NCBI GenBank assembly: GCA_963995505.1
Contig: OZ023188.1
Span: 6,572,001-6,636,000 of the forward strand
Origin: Hypericum androsaemum
Taxonomy: Eukaryota > Streptophyta > Magnoliopsida > Malpighiales > Hypericaceae
Length of the DNA stretch: 64,000 nt
Direction: 5' to 3'
A model generated the notes under the pieces. It ran no database searches. It was not told where the DNA came from and saw nothing but the letters and a program-made list of their open reading frames with translations. A program made the translations under genes and the position numbers. This document shows, piece by piece, positions 43,742 through 56,541 of the stretch. Each line of letters begins with the position of its first letter. Position 1 is the first letter of the stretch.

Positions 43742-44985
43742 ATGTAAAAACCATCCATGGACATTTTGGCAATTGGTAAGAAATTTCTCTCCAATCAACA
43801 ATTATTCTTTTGACTAGTATCAACATCAGTCTTTGTCGTCTATAACATGCTTAATTTAGGTACCTGCATAACATGTTGTTAACCTTTTAGGGTATTATAT
43901 GTTATATTTTTTCAAATTATTATAATTTATCAAGAAATTTTTTAAAGTTTCATGAGGTGGCACAATGTCGTACGACAAATGGTTAATTTAGGTTTCGTTG
44001 TTTTTAGTAATAGATTTTAAAAATCACTTTTCATTACCTCTCAAGCATATTTGGCCGGATGTCCCAAATCATTTTCTAGGGTTTAATCTTCGGTTACCAT
44101 GGTATAAAATTGTACTTTAAAAAAATATCAGACCCTTTCTTTGGAAATATGTTTTACTGTCTCTAATAATAGTTGATCGAAACTGTTCTACGACCATAAG
44201 TGGTAATAAATTATAAGCACACCTCCTTTTTAGCAAAACAACACTTTGTGTAAATATAATTCGTTAGTTAATTCCCAACACACACACATATACATATATA
44301 TATATATATATAGAACATATAGGCTTGCTTAATTATCTAAAGAAATTGTTTAAAAACAAGAAGATTCTTCCGCATTGTGTGGCCAAATTCTCAGAAGATT
44401 GACCACAAACATTTTCTTGTTACGTAGTTTAGTCTGGGTTGTGTAATTAAGGCAGATGAGATTCTGGTTCAAGCACGTGAAGAAGATTATGGTCTATGGA
44501 TCCGAGTGCATCGTACAAGGGAATTCTACAACTGTTTATATGTAATGTGTAGATATTTTACTATTAATAAATTTTACCTCTTCACATATTAAAAAAATTA
44601 CCTTTTAAAAAAATCATAAATAACTGCTTGACGGAATATGGTAAATAGTAGTGATTCGAATAAGAAATATCCGATGGAATGGTAACTATAAATTAGGCAT
44701 TGTAATAACAAATTACAATAACTGTAAGATTTATTTGGGAACTTCCAAAAAGTACGATAATATTTTATTCTAATTACCAAAGCTAAATTGTTTAGTACCC
44801 ATGCAAATTGCAGTGAATTTAGTAACTTATTATCTTACCCTTAAAATCATCGTTGAATAGATAAGATTTGAGAAAGAGAAAAAAACGATGACAGAGTCAA
44901 TGAAACAAGATATTATACAAAACAAAACTTGATACTATGTTGGTCTATGAAAAACAAGATAATACAAAATAAAGGTTTACATTTT
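43742..44985. repeat. Non-coding part of the block shared with 18.3-19.4 kb
   Basis: No gene seen. A (TA)n/(CA)n microsatellite lies at about 44,278-44,312 and is absent from the paralogue. Confidence 0.6.
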
Positions 44986-45305
44986 TGGGCCGATATAGGA
45001 AGCCCAAAAGTAGACGAATCCCAACCTTATAGGCCCATAAATTATTAATCACTTAAAACAGGCCCAACTAGCCCCTCCAATTATACCCATCCGACAACGG
45101 CTAATCCCACCACCACCCAAACCAAACACCTTCCACTTCCAACGCCATGAGGGTTGCCTGTTTTACTCGGAGTGAAATTGAGTTTTGAGATCGGATCATG
45201 ACTTCGGGGACTTCCGTTAAATGATCTAGGAGACCCGATGACAACTGCAGTGGCATCTCCAGCGCCGTGCGGTTGCGCTCCAATCGAACCTCCCCAGTTG
45301 ACTTC
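44986..45305. repeat. Recurrent 'GCCCAACTAGCCCC' block, copy 4
   Basis: Same block as near 0.66 kb. It is interrupted shortly after CCTCCCCAGTTGA by unrelated sequence, so it is the shortest copy. Confidence 0.55.
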
Positions 45306-46490
45306 CTCTGCAGTGAGGGATGATAATGATCATTTCTGCTACCCTCAGCTCTATGCCTTTCGATGGAGCACAGTCATGATACCGGTCATTGATTCAAATG
45401 ACTGGTCTTGATGAAGGTTCCTTGCAACCTATCATAAACAAAGACAGCAAGATCAGAAAGATCGGATGCTTTTGAGCAGCCAACATTCAAGAGCAGGGAG
45501 GGAAAAACTGATAAACTTAAAACGAAATGTGCAACAACTATGATCAAGAAATATAAATGCAGTAACTTCAACAAATGGATCGACTAGCTAATATCAGAAA
45601 AGAGGATCAAATTTAACGTTTCTTCCAAAAGTAAAGTTATGAATCGACTAACTAATGTCAGAAAATACTTTAGCAAGATCGCTGAAGCTTTGTTTCTGCT
45701 TCAAAGATGGATGCTTAGTCATCCAATCCTAAGAATCCACAAACAATAGAAACAAATGCAAATAAAAATACCTTTAAATGATATTATCAGGATAATGGTT
45801 AGAAATGCGTCAAGACCACCCTATTACTTCAATGAAGGAGATGAACAATTTTGTCCACAAGTTATGTTCAAGCTGTCATACTTGAGAGAAACAGACCATG
45901 GACATCTCCGTGCACTGATTTTCAGCTTTTTGCCAGGACTGATCCGTGTCTCTCCCTTTTGGAATGCCATGAACTCTGTGGAACTTGTGCACTGATTTTC
46001 AGCTTTTTGCCTTCAGTGAAAGGGGATCCTTTTGCCTTCAGTTTAGAACACTAACAATGATGGTGAAATAATCATTTGCTATTCAAAAAAAAATATTCAT
46101 TTGAGTTCACTCGAATGCAGCAACAGTGAAAATGATAAATGCTTACCTATCAAGACAAACATGCTTTACCCCTCATATACTTGGATTACTCTGCTTCGAC
46201 ATCCTGCTTCATCTCTAAATCAAAATCCGGCCCTGTCTGCAAATTCTGAAAAAGGATCAGCATTCATAGTAATCAGTCAGAGCATCATGCAGAATAGGTA
46301 TTTCATACCTCCATTGCTGGGTCAATTCACTCATACGACGGGACAACTTATCCTATTGGCCAACCACAGCTTGCCCATGGTTGAAGCTTGCAGATGTGCT
46401 GAGACATCAAGCATAGGTACTCCAAAAGAACCAAGGGAAAAGTGAACTTAGTAAACTGACCTGGCAGCTGTATCCGTACAATCGAACTGC
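45306..46490 (-). other. Possible decayed exons of an unidentified gene
   Basis: No intact gene. Two minus-strand patches look exon-like: one near 46,311-46,360 reads DKLSRRMSELTQQW before a GTATGA donor, and one near 46,205-46,255 reads LQTGPDFDLEMKQDVEAE after a TTTTTCAG acceptor. The phases do not join cleanly. The 25-bp word beginning GTGCACTGATTTTCAGC occurs twice (about 45,910 and 45,984). Identity is unknown. Confidence 0.3.
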
Positions 46491-46495
46491 ATAGT

Positions 46496-46777
46496 TGTTG
46501 GGATGGCGAGAAATAGGAAAGACTTATTTCCTATTCCTATTCCTATTTTGACTAGATTCTGGACTCCTAATTAGACTTAGATAGGTTACTTGTACACCAA
46601 GGGTTTGTCTCTATATAAAGACATGTTACCCTAAGGTTTTGTATGGCTTTGTGGCTCGGATCCATCAATAAAAGTTCTCCTTTCTCTTCGTGGACGTAGG
46701 CATTAGGCCGAACCACGTTATCTCTTGCGTCCATATTCTTTGCGCGGTTTGTTCTCTAATTTGCTGAATTCCTAACA
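46496..46777 (+). repeat. 5' LTR of the copia element
   Basis: TGTTGGGATGG...CCTAACA. It has a TATA box (CTATATAAAG at 46,611-46,620) and an AATAAAAG word near 46,667 that could serve as polyadenylation signal. Confidence 0.92.
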
Positions 46778-46778
46778 A

Positions 46779-46792
46779 TTGGTATCAAGAGC
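46779..46792 (+). promoter_or_regulatory. Primer-binding site of the copia element
   Basis: TTGGTATCAAGAGC directly after the 5' LTR; close to the tRNA-iMet complement, with one extra A compared with TGGTATCAGAGC. Confidence 0.75.
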
Positions 46793-46804
46793 TTGGGTTG
46801 GAGG

Positions 46805-48499
46805 ATGACGGACAGCGCGAAGTTTGCTCTTGTGAAATTCGATGGTTCTTCGAATTTCGGGTTATGGCAAAGGCGTGTCAAGGATCTCCTCGTGCAACAA
46901 GGGATGGTCATCGCGCTCTCGGAGAAGAAGCCCGAGAAGATGGAGGAGCAAGAGTGGAAGGAGATGGGGGCCAAGGCGGTGGCGACAATTCGCTTGTGCT
47001 TGGCGGATGATGTGATGTATCACGTCATGGATGAGGAGTCACCAGCTGAGGTATGAAAGAAATTGGAGGCAAGGTATATGTCTAAGTCTTTGTCGAAAAA
47101 GCTTTATCTTAAGCAAAGATTGTACGGGCTCAAGATGAATGAGGGCTCGGATTTGAGCCAACACATTAATGGTTTCAGTCAACTTGTGAGTGACTTGAGA
47201 AAGGTTGATGTGAAGTTCGAGGAAGAAGACAAGGCATTGTTGCTGCTGAATTCTTTACCTGGCTCCTACGAAAATTTGGTTACAACTCTAACTTGGGGAA
47301 AGGAGTCCCTGGTGTTGGAAGATATCACAAGTGCTCTGCTAGGGTTTCATCAAAGAAGAAAAAATGGCGATGAACAAGCGGAAGGGCTGGTTGTGAGGGG
47401 TAGCCATGGTAATCGTAGTGGAGCAAAAGACGGGAAGGGATCCAAGTCGTGGTCAAGGAGGTTCAAGGGAAATTGCTTCGAGTGCGGAGAAAAAAGGTAC
47501 GTGAAGAAGGATTGTCCAAGAAGAACTCGGGATCGCGAGGAAAAAGGATCAGGTTCCGTGAATGTGGCCTCACATTCGGACGGGTCAGATGGTGATCTTC
47601 TTTCTGTTTTGTCAAGTCCAAAGCATTCTGTTTCCTGGATTTTGGATAGCGCTTGCTCTTTCCACATGACGCCCAAGAGAGGGTGGTTCGACACCTACAA
47701 GTTCATTGATTCAGGTATGGTGACTATGGGTGATGGTTCTACTTGTAGAATTGCTGGCATAGGTGATATCCGAATTAAGATGTGGGATGGTGTTGAGAAA
47801 AAATTGTGTGGGGTTAGGCATGTTCCAAAGTTGGTGAGGAATTTGATCTCGTTAGGAGCCTTGGATTATAGTGGGTACAACTATAATGTTGTAGGCGGGC
47901 TAATGGAGGTGGAGAAGGATGCTGTGGTAGTAATGAAGGGTGAAAAGAATGCTAGAAACACCTACAGGTTAGTGGGGAACACGGTTGTAGGTGGAGTCAC
48001 CTCGTTGGGTTCTGATAGAGGGGAGAAAAGCTCTTGTGTGATGGAGCAAAAGCTTGACATGAATGATTTGAGTAGAGTTGAGATTCGCAAAGACAAAGTT
48101 AGCAAGTTCCCGCTATGGTTGTCTAAAAGGACGTGCACGTCAAAGGTGTTGTGTAGGTTTTGCATGGGGAATGCGAAGCCGTTGGTAGCACCACGGGCGA
48201 ATCAGGTATCTCACTCAAGGCCAAACGGTGGAGTTCGTGGCATGTCGAGGGTTCTACTTGGTAGAACAAAACGTTGCCCTTTGTATGCTATGGCATGTAG
48301 CATTGGTATGAGGCAAGAAGGTCCAGCGGAGAAGCAGTTCGAGGTTGCGGAGCATAGGGTTGACCGAAAAATAGAGAGCGCATCTATTGGTCACAAGTTT
48401 GCTTCAGCAGGTGGACTTGCTAGTTGGAGTTCGATGGAGGTTGGAGAGAATAGGCCAAGCAAGCTCAGAAGCTCGAGCTTGGGGACTGGCTCCAAGTGA
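46805..48499 (+). pseudogene. Copia gag-protease polyprotein with unusual C-terminal part
   Basis: Starts MTDSAKFALVKFDGSSNFGL (start Met at 46,805). A TGA at 47,054-47,056, probably from TGG, interrupts it; the frame then stays open to 48,499. Domains: UBN2-type gag (SKKLYLKQRLYGLKM, ALLLLNSLPGSYENLVTTLT); zinc knuckle at 47,474-47,515 (CFECGEKRYVKKDC, with Tyr replacing the usual His); protease with WILDSACSFHMTPKRGWF near 47,635-47,690 and LVRNLISLGALD. After about residue 330 the sequence (SRVEIRKDKVSKF, CRFCMGNAKPLVAP, GGLASWSSMEVGENRP) matches no copia domain I know. The first stop aside, the remaining 478-codon frame is intact. Confidence 0.75.
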
Positions 48500-48689
48500 T
48501 TGAACAAAAGGTGAAGAGAAAGTTGAGATGGTCTTATTGATGCAGTTATCTATGGTCCGAGATGGAGTCGGTGGAGTTGGATTGGTTTTGCAAGATCTCA
48601 TGGTTCTTCATGGGGCGGTGTTTTGTCAAGGTGGAGTTTGTTGAAGTTCGGGTGGAGCTTCATGGTTCTTCCACGAAATGATTTCTCGC

Positions 48690-48701
48690 CAAGGTGGAGA
48701 T
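48690..48701 (+). other. Polypurine tract of the copia element
   Basis: CAAGGTGGAGAT immediately before the 3' LTR, the usual form in plant copia elements. Confidence 0.75.
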
Positions 48702-48983
48702 TGTTGGGATGGCGAGAAATAGGAAAGACTTATTTCCTATTCCTATTCCTATTTTGACTAGATTCTGGACTCCTAATTAGACCTAGATAGGTTATTTGTA
48801 CACCAAGGGTTTGTCTCTATATAAAGACATGTTACCCTAAGGTTTTGTATGGCTTTGTGGCTCGGATCCATCAATAAAAGTTCTCCTTTCTCTTCGTGGA
48901 CGTAGGCATTAGGCCGAACCACGTTATCTCTTGCGTCCATATTCTTTGCGCGGTTTGTTCTCTAATTTGCTGAATTCCTAACA
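48702..48983 (+). repeat. 3' LTR of the copia element
   Basis: 282 bp, same ends as the 5' LTR. The two visible differences are ACTTAG/ACCTAG and GTTACT/GTTATT. Confidence 0.92.
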
Positions 48984-48988
48984 ATAGT

Positions 48989-50090
48989 AATGCCTGCAGG
49001 AAAAATGAAGCATATATGAAATGTTCACTGGACCATTACATTTAATTTCAAGAGATCTAGACTGCTCAACATTAAACTATTCCTGATTCTCTGCAACAGC
49101 TTATAAGAAGGCGCGTGGAAGACTTGGCGGAAAAACATATAATCTGTGTTTAGAACTCATAAAGACAACTGATGCAAGCTAAAGAAAAAAAAGAACAATT
49201 AACGCACCATTTGACAGCGTTCAATCAACATGATCATCGTGCAGACTGTACATACTGGCGCCACAAAGACAATGTTGAAAGGATAACAGACAAACACAAA
49301 CCTACACCTCTCCCATAAATATAAAGCAAGGGAGAGAGTCATTAATCAAAATTAAACCTCGACAGAAAATAGCTAACAGTTGGTGGTAAAAAAAACATTG
49401 AATAATTCTCAGGTATGTCAGCAACTTTGTACCGCGATGAGGAAAAAGAAAAAAAAAAGGTCAATGTTATCTACATTCAGAGTCTCTGCTTCTAGAGCAT
49501 TCAAGAATACATTAAAATTTGATTCTTGAAACAAGCAGGAAATTTGCACCAACGAGTTTGTAAAAACTCTGTCCATTTTGCAAGGATACGAATTAGGGAG
49601 GTCCTAGTGGAAAATAACAAATAATAACTGATGCTCACCCATCAAATCTATACTAATAGGGAATAACAAAGTCTATATTACTTGTTATGCCCTGCTAGTG
49701 CGGAAAAAGAAAGATAGTACTATATGGAAAAGGATTAATTATACAATGAATCAGTAACGTCCTCTAAGCTCTTGCAACATCTATCCTATTTTCTGCATAA
49801 GCAGAGCATAAACAAATACCTGTTATCAATAGTTTAAGATAAGCGGAGTCACAACTACAATACCATCTTAATTCAAGATAACACAAAATATTCATTAAAA
49901 AACACTGCGTAGGAAGAAGTGAGACCATTCATTGATACCAACAAAAGGCATACAATTGTTAAACGCTAACCCACAACTACAGTCCAACATATGCCTATCA
50001 AAATGATGGCCCAAGCTCAACTTCTCCCAGTTAATGTCTAAAAGCCCTAAACCAGACTACTACCACATGCTAATTAGCAAAGCTGGAGCT
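48989..50090. other. Non-coding stretch
   Basis: No gene recognised. The last hundred bases could be the 3' UTR of the minus-strand exon that follows. Confidence 0.4.
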
Positions 50091-50205
50091 TGACTACTTG
50101 GCCTCTCCCTCGGCTAGTTTTTGGTTGTACTCCTGGAGCTCCTTGTATGCTTCCATGGCCTCAGAGGTCTTGCCGTTCCAGACTTGGCTCTCTTACTTCC
50201 TTGCT
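50091..50205 (-). pseudogene. Terminal exon fragment, possibly HMG-box-like
   Basis: After an acceptor-like GGGCGCAG the minus strand reads QVWNGKTSEAMEAYKELQEY then NQKLAEGEAK and a TAG stop. An in-frame TAA precedes QVW. The tail resembles the end of a plant HMG box ('EY-K-LQ-YN-KLAEG'), but the match is short. Upstream exons would lie to the right, where the duplication junction at 50,461 replaces them. Confidence 0.35.
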
Positions 50206-50329
50206 GCGCCCAGAAGGAAAACAATCAAGAACATGTAAAACTAACATACACCACCATGAGTTTGCCTTGCAAAAATAACCAAAGGAAACATTAACCTTAA
50301 ATGGTACCTACTCAGTCCAAATTTGCATC

Positions 50330-50460
50330 AATTCTCTTCCTCTCCCTTTCTTGCTCTTCTTCTTTCTTTCCTTTCTCTTCTTGTTCATCTTCTTTGTCAA
50401 CCCTCCTTTCCTCCTCTTTTCTTTCCTCCTCCTTTCTTCCTCCTCCTTTCTTTCTTCACA
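50330..50460. repeat. Polypyrimidine tract at the duplication junction
   Basis: About 130 bp of almost pure C/T on the plus strand (CTTTCTTCCTCCTCC-type words). It ends at the first base of duplicated segment B. Overlapping ORFs in it are low-complexity artefacts. Confidence 0.85.
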
Positions 50461-50958
50461 TTGCTTTTGCCTTTTCTTGTTATGCGACTCTCCTACCAAA
50501 ACAAAAAGAAGAAATATGGAAAAATGTTTGCTCATGAATATTTTGAGGTCAAAGTCAAACTTGAAAAAGGCTAAAAAAAATTATGTCGTATACTTAATGT
50601 TTTTAGATATTTATATAATATCATTATAAGATTACAAATTTTTTGAAGCTGCTTAAGTGGTTTATAATTTGAGGTTTAGAATATTTTGTTTAATGTAAGT
50701 TTCATAATTAATAATAATCTTAAAAGGTATTTTGCAACTACTTAATATTTTTTAATTTTTACGTTTATTTGGTTCGTTTAATTTTATATAATTTCGAACC
50801 TAAAATTTTTTTCGGTTTTGGATTGAAGCTTCCCTCATTTAATTCTTCGTTTCTTTTCTTAAACGATTGTCAATTCTTGAATAATCTGGTCTCGTTGAAA
50901 CCTGAGGTAAAAAAATGTGTTCATATTTTTCTGAAATGTGTTTATATTTTCCTTTCCA

Positions 50959-51816
50959 TTTTTTGAAAGGTGGCGCGTTGTTTATATTAATATAAACAGG
51001 TTACAATACGAAGAAAGAAAATACATGAACAAATAACGGAGATACCGAACATATAAAGAAAATCGATCTGCAGCCAACAGAGTGACATGGTAACACAGGG
51101 GGAAGCGAAGGTTGGTCAAAAAGCTACGAGAGCTAGCAATCGGGGCGATGTTATACCGAGGCAAGCTACGGCAGAAAAATCACAAGGTTACGTCGTAGAC
51201 ACAACCAAGTGGGCATTTGAATGCATACAAGATGCACGCAAATGAAAGCCAAGGTCAAACAAGTTCAACCAAGATAAGATTCGCCACCTGCGACAAACGG
51301 AAAGGAATCAAGATCTGCTCAGATCTAAGATTCAGCCAAGGCTGATCCAAACAAAAGATATCAAGAGCAAAATAACAAGCAGAAAACAAACACAGCTCAC
51401 AAAAACCACCAAAAATGGGGGCTTAGGCAAAACATAGCAAGACAACCAGATTAAAGATCAATCAGAGAAAAGGCCAACCAGAATTAACATACCAACACAA
51501 AATAAAGCAAAGCAAAGTACGGAAAGAAAATGAACAAGCGAACTGCAATTAAAGAAAGCAGTAAAGACCATCCGGGGAGGAGGTCAACAACGACCAACCT
51601 CCCCGGCGACGACAGGAGACCCTCAACAGGCACGGCGGCGGAAGAGCCAGATCTTGGAAGGAGGAACGATGCGGAAGGGGCGACGGAGAGGCTGGAACAA
51701 TGGCGAGACGAGTTCCGGGGAGAGAAAACACCGGCCCGACGAGTTCCGGCAAGATGAGTTCCCGCGAGAGCTAACACCGGCGAGACGAGATCCGGCAAGA
51801 TGAGATCTGGCCAATC
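50959..51816 (-). mobile_element. Non-LTR retroposon, copy B
   Basis: Counterpart of 24,099-24,956 with a few substitutions; same shortened left flank and intact right flank AGAGAGCTTTCC. Confidence 0.7.
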
Positions 51817-52099
51817 AGAGAGCTTTCCTTTCCCAACAGCTGTCCTTCTACACTAATTATTTCACCCTTTTCCATCGCATTTTCACAGTGTACTTCAACT
51901 TGAGAAATTGAGAAAGCGAGCATCTACTTTAACTTGTACGTTATTTGCTCTCGTGATCTGGACACATTGCAAAGTACTTCTTCACCATTATTACCTTTTG
52001 TTCCCGTGATTTGGTATTCTCGCTAAATTAGACGTGACTTGAAATTTTCTTTTTGGGATTTTTTTTTGAAAATTGTATATCTTTTGTCAACTAACGGTT

Positions 52100-52307
52100 T
52101 TTTTAGTAAGTAAATTTTTTTTAGTAAGTAAATTGATTTCATTAATATAATCAAAACTTACAAAAGATGTATTGTACAGGAGCGCTGAGATAAAACCACC
52201 TCCGCCCCTCCCTCAAACCCCAGAGAACAGCTCTATCAGAGGGAACAACGAGACTAGAAAATTATCAGAGGGATTCCAAATACATAATGAGGTCCAAAGG
52301 AGCTTGT
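52100..52307 (-). mobile_element. Truncated LINE/retroposon 3' end, copy B
   Basis: Counterpart of 25,239-25,428. It has an extra tandem copy of an 18-bp word (TTTTTTTAGTAAGTAAAT) at the tail side. Target repeats lie at 52,087-52,099 and 52,308-52,320. Confidence 0.7.
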
Positions 52308-52320
52308 TCAACTAGCGGTT

Positions 52321-54417
52321 GTCTCCTAGTATCACGGGAATTGATTCCCTGTCATGGGTCACGTCCAATTTTTATTTACTACGAAAAAAAATGTGTTTTT
52401 TCAAACATTACAAATATAAAAAAATTATTGTTAAGATAATCTTTTACCAAAATTTGAGCTTACATTGTGCGAAATCTGAATAATTGATATTTAAAAAAAC
52501 ATTACAACATGCTTCTATAATATCACAAGGTTGTATAATAGATCAATCCCAATATGTTTATCGCGTCACAACAATATTCTAATCATGTTACCCCGTACTA
52601 GATTGAGTTATGAGTGGCAAAAGAAATTCAGCCCAACATTATTCGAACTCCTCAATAGTTTCGAATATAATAGCTTGTAGGTAAAACAATTCTATAATCT
52701 TAAATGATGACATTACTAATGAGCCATTGTCACCTCGAGATTCGGAATTTTCGCTAAAGTAGACGTGCCTTGAAACTTGTTTACCTTTTGTTCAACTAGC
52801 CGGTTACAAGAATTGATTTATTTGTCCCTTCCCCTAAAAAAAAGATTCCTTTGTCCCAAAATAGTAACTTATTTGCCTGATTGGGGTGTCATTGGTCACC
52901 TCAAATTTCTATTTACAACGAGTTTCAAAAATTGGATAAATAGTAAGAGATATAAATTTTGTATTCAAACATTACAAATAAAAATATATTATTAGAATAA
53001 TTATTTTTTAATTAGAATTCTACAGTACTAGACTCTAAACAATCGAGATTTACCAATAAAAAGCAACCTAAGTCATTATATCACTGATTATGTATCCTAA
53101 TGTGTTGATTTTGTTGCAACATACTCTAATCATGCTGTCTAATAGTTAAAGGGACACTTATAATATGACATTTTTCTATTTAATTAGTTCTTGAATTTTA
53201 GTACTAAGAAATGCATGAAAGTTAAATATTTGTTGAAATAAGTTTATCATTTTTTAAATATTTTATCTAATTCAAATATGAATTAGTCGACCTAATAGAC
53301 CCAGATATCAGATGATAAAAAAAGTTAAGGTGGCAAAAGAAATAGTCCAACAGTATTCGAACTCATCGATGGATACAACTATAAGTTTCTAGGTTAAAAA
53401 ATAATTTCTCTAATCTGAAATGATGATAATTGTCATTGCTGGTCAAAAATTGATGGAGAGAAGACTCATATCTTACCCTAATTTTATTCAACTTTTCTAA
53501 AATTGGGCCTAGGTAGAGTGTTCAAGAATTGCCGACAAAAGAAAAAAGAGTGTTCAAGAATTGTTTCCCTTCTTTTTGAAGCGTAGTAATGGTAAGACGG
53601 ATTCCGATGTGGATTAGGGTCTACACTTATTATTGTCTTCGACAATGTTTAAAACTACCTAACACCATATTTTTTTAAGAGTCACCAAATATATCTACTA
53701 TATCGATTAATTCAGATAAATTTTTTAAAAGATGTTAAAATTTTTATAATAAATATGTAACATTATCATATTTTAAAGGTTCAAATTCAAGATCTTAAGC
53801 TAGTTGATCTAAATTTTCGCTCATCAATGAAAAACAAAGAAATTGATATATTAATTATGGACGTTGATATATTTTTTTGGTGGAATAGACGTTGATATCT
53901 TGATAGAAACATTTTGATCTATTCTTCATCTTTAGCCAAAATTCAGAATCTCGAGGTTACTATGGTGAAAAAAATTAAGCAAATTGTAATTGGAATACGT
54001 TAAATTTGATAATCGGTTTGGAATCTATAAATCAATTTTTAGCAATCAATTCAGTAGGCTTTTTTCAAGAAACTTTGTAAATATCACTATTGGATAAATT
54101 TTAATAAATACCAATATTTTATAAAATATACCAATTTACCAAAATGGTAATTTACCAAATACATTAATAAATACATAAGCCAACGATAACAAATATTATG
54201 TTTCTATTTAAATGTAATGTTGAATTATATTTATATCAAAATATCGAATTTACCAAATATTATTCCGGATCTAAATTAGAATGAGTAAAATTTTTTTAGC
54301 ATTTCAGTATTCGATAAATTCAACATTCAAGATAAATAAATACCGAATACACCCTATGAAAATCATAATATTTATGCTCGTGTCACCTCCTTGTGCACAT
54401 TGGTAGGAGAGTGCACT
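52321..54417. other. Non-coding, parallels 25.44-27.53 kb
   Basis: No gene seen; differs from copy A by scattered substitutions and small indels. Confidence 0.5.
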
Positions 54418-54425
54418 TATAAATA
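54418..54425 (+). promoter_or_regulatory. Putative TATA box of HtrA-like copy B
   Basis: TATAAATA in the same position relative to the relic as in the other two copies. The upstream inverted repeat reads TGTGCAC here instead of AGTGCAC. Confidence 0.35.
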
Positions 54426-54575
54426 GGTGGCTCACGATGTCACCTCCAAGCTCATCCGTAAACTTCATCTTCCAACTTAAAATATTCACTCCCTCCTCAT
54501 AGCCGCAAGCTTAGGATTTAGCTTGTTATCTCTCTTCCTACCTCAAAACATTTCCTAGAGGAAATAATTACATGT

Positions 54576-55039
54576 ATGATATACTTTCTACCATATTATA
54601 TTGAACTATTTTACAACGAAATGGTTCAAATCGCCCTATCCATCACAAATGAGAGGGGACAAAGTTTTGGGGAAGTTCTAATCTCCCAAAACAAAGTATT
54701 AACTCTTTATAGCTATGTGATGTTAGACCTAGCTATTCTCGAGTTACAAATAATTGGTGGTATGAGTAACGAACAAGTTACGGAACAAAAACTATCATTA
54801 GGCCAAGAAGTTCATGCCATTACACTTGCACCTGGAGGCCGATTTTAATACCACGAAGGTAATGTATCACTCCTGTTGACATATTTCAGACGATTGGCGA
54901 TTCTCGTACTCATGGATCACCATTGTTTGATTCTGAAGACTCCCTCGTGGGATTGTTTACCGTTACTAGTCAAACAATTATTCACTATTGTATTCCATCG
55001 AAAATAATAAGAAATTTTATCGATAATAATTATAGTTGA
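54576..55039 (+). pseudogene. HtrA/Do-like protease relic, copy B
   Basis: Same structure and same TAA after GRF as copy A, so it was dead before the duplication. It has PGGRF where A has HAGRF, and EVHAIT where A has EFHAIT. The tail THGSPLFDSEDSLVGLFTVT keeps His at the catalytic-Ser position. Confidence 0.6.
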
Positions 55040-56132
55040 TGTAGTATAGCTATTTCCTATGCTGTTAATGTATTCTCGTAGTTATTAGTAAAATCTTTTC
55101 ACTTAACGATACAAGATGTTGATAAGTTTAGTAAGGTCCAGGATTCAAGTCCTTACAAGTGTAATCATGGTATAAAAATTTCAGTTTCAAAAGAAAATAT
55201 TCACAAATTTCCTACGCTCGTCTATTTTTTATGGTTGTGGTTGTGGAATTTCTTATTGGTTATTATCGATTCTCGAATTCAATTATTGTACTTGGAAATT
55301 TTTATTGATTGCTAATTACACTTGTTATGGTTGGACCCTCTTATACATTCTTTCTCTAAACTTGGCTTATCAAAGATGTCGAAGCGCTAATAGAGAACGA
55401 GATGAGGCAAGCATCAAGAACATATTTTATTATGGGATAAAAGACTATGATAAATTTCTTTTAAACTGAAAACCTAAAATTTTTATCTCCAGAAATAATA
55501 TCCAAATGATTGCGAGTGCGACGTTTCAGTGAAATGAGGAACCAAGTCTTTAAAAAGAAGAATAAAATTATTTAAATATAGCTTGCATATTTCGAAAAAA
55601 AAAAGAAGTATAAAATTCAATTAAAAAGTGATTCATTAAGACTTTTCTTTGATAAGTTGATAGATATATATTACATAGAGAATTATACAATCTAAGGAGG
55701 GATTTGGGCTTTAACAAGAGTTAATAGCATAAAACCGGCCCTCTATACACCCAACAAACTATTTATAGTTCCAAAAATGTATCCAAAAACAACAAGTAGT
55801 CTTGCTTCCCAAAACTTCTTTCGCGGTCACGTAATGTTGTAGAATGTAGTAAAAGTTCTGGATCGACAATTGCACTCTGAAAGATTACGTGGTTCTTGTG
55901 ATTCTATACACTGTTTTTATACGACATATATCAAGAGAACGATCACGAAAGAACGGCACGCAAATGGCAAATTGTCGAGTTTTCTGTTTTCGGGGATCGT
56001 CTTTGAGGAAGAAAGACCAAACCGAGAAGGTGTAATTAATTAGATCCTATTCCACGTCCAAGAACGGCTTTATTGGGCGAAATTAGCTACGGAATTTTGT
56101 AATCAAAATGTAATGTTATATCGTCTAGTTAA
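55040..56132. other. Non-coding stretch of copy B
   Basis: Parallels 28,156-29,240; no gene recognised. Confidence 0.4.
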
Positions 56133-56147
56133 TCATTGGCTGGACTT

Positions 56148-56298
56148 TTTTTTTTGTAAAAGTATAATATATTCCTTAAAAAACGCCAAGAGTACATCAA
56201 GAGTCTGTACATCGTAGTCGCAAAGGGCGACCACGCTAACCCACAACCAGCTACCTCCCGATGAAAACCTCCCCAACATAATAAAAAACCCCGAACTG
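56148..56298 (-). mobile_element. Short retroposon (151 bp), copy B
   Basis: Same insertion as at 29,256-29,406, with target repeats TCATTGGCTGGACTT at 56,133-56,147 and 56,299-56,313. Confidence 0.7.
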
Positions 56299-56541
56299 TC
56301 ATTGGCTGGACTTGTTATCTTGTAACTCTCCGGACAAGAATTACCTTTGACGTGTAAGGTGGACTCTTTTTTTTTAGCTTTCATATCAGAGTCAATCATT
56401 GTCGGACATTGTCTCAAGAAAAAAGGCTATTCCACCGATATTTTTTACATTCATGAGACTTGAACCCATGACATTCTTTAAGAAGTTCAAGTCGCTTACT
56501 CTTTTGGATTGTAGATACCTTGGGTGAATAAAGATATCTAT

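Larger units (their letters stand above)
46491..48988 (+). mobile_element. Young non-autonomous Ty1/copia element (gag-protease only)
   Basis: The element covers 46,496-48,983 and has the perfect 5-bp target duplication ATAGT on both sides (46,491-46,495 and 48,984-48,988). Both LTRs are 282 bp and differ at only two sites by eye, so insertion was recent. A primer-binding site and a polypurine tract are present. Only about 1.9 kb lies between the LTRs. It encodes gag, a zinc-knuckle region and the protease; no integrase, RT or RNase H was found. This fits the class of LTR elements with GAG only (TR-GAG). Confidence 0.92.

Noticed and set aside
47635..47668. Mutated protease active site (DSA instead of DSG) in the copia element
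   Set aside because: The WILDSACSFHM form is, as far as I recall, common among plant copia proteases, so it is not evidence of inactivation.
47350..47694. 114-codon minus-strand ORF
   Set aside because: Antisense shadow of the copia gag.
50301..50629. Ser/Phe/Leu-rich ORFs at the duplication junction
   Set aside because: Low-complexity translation of the polypyrimidine tract; all three frames are open for the same reason.
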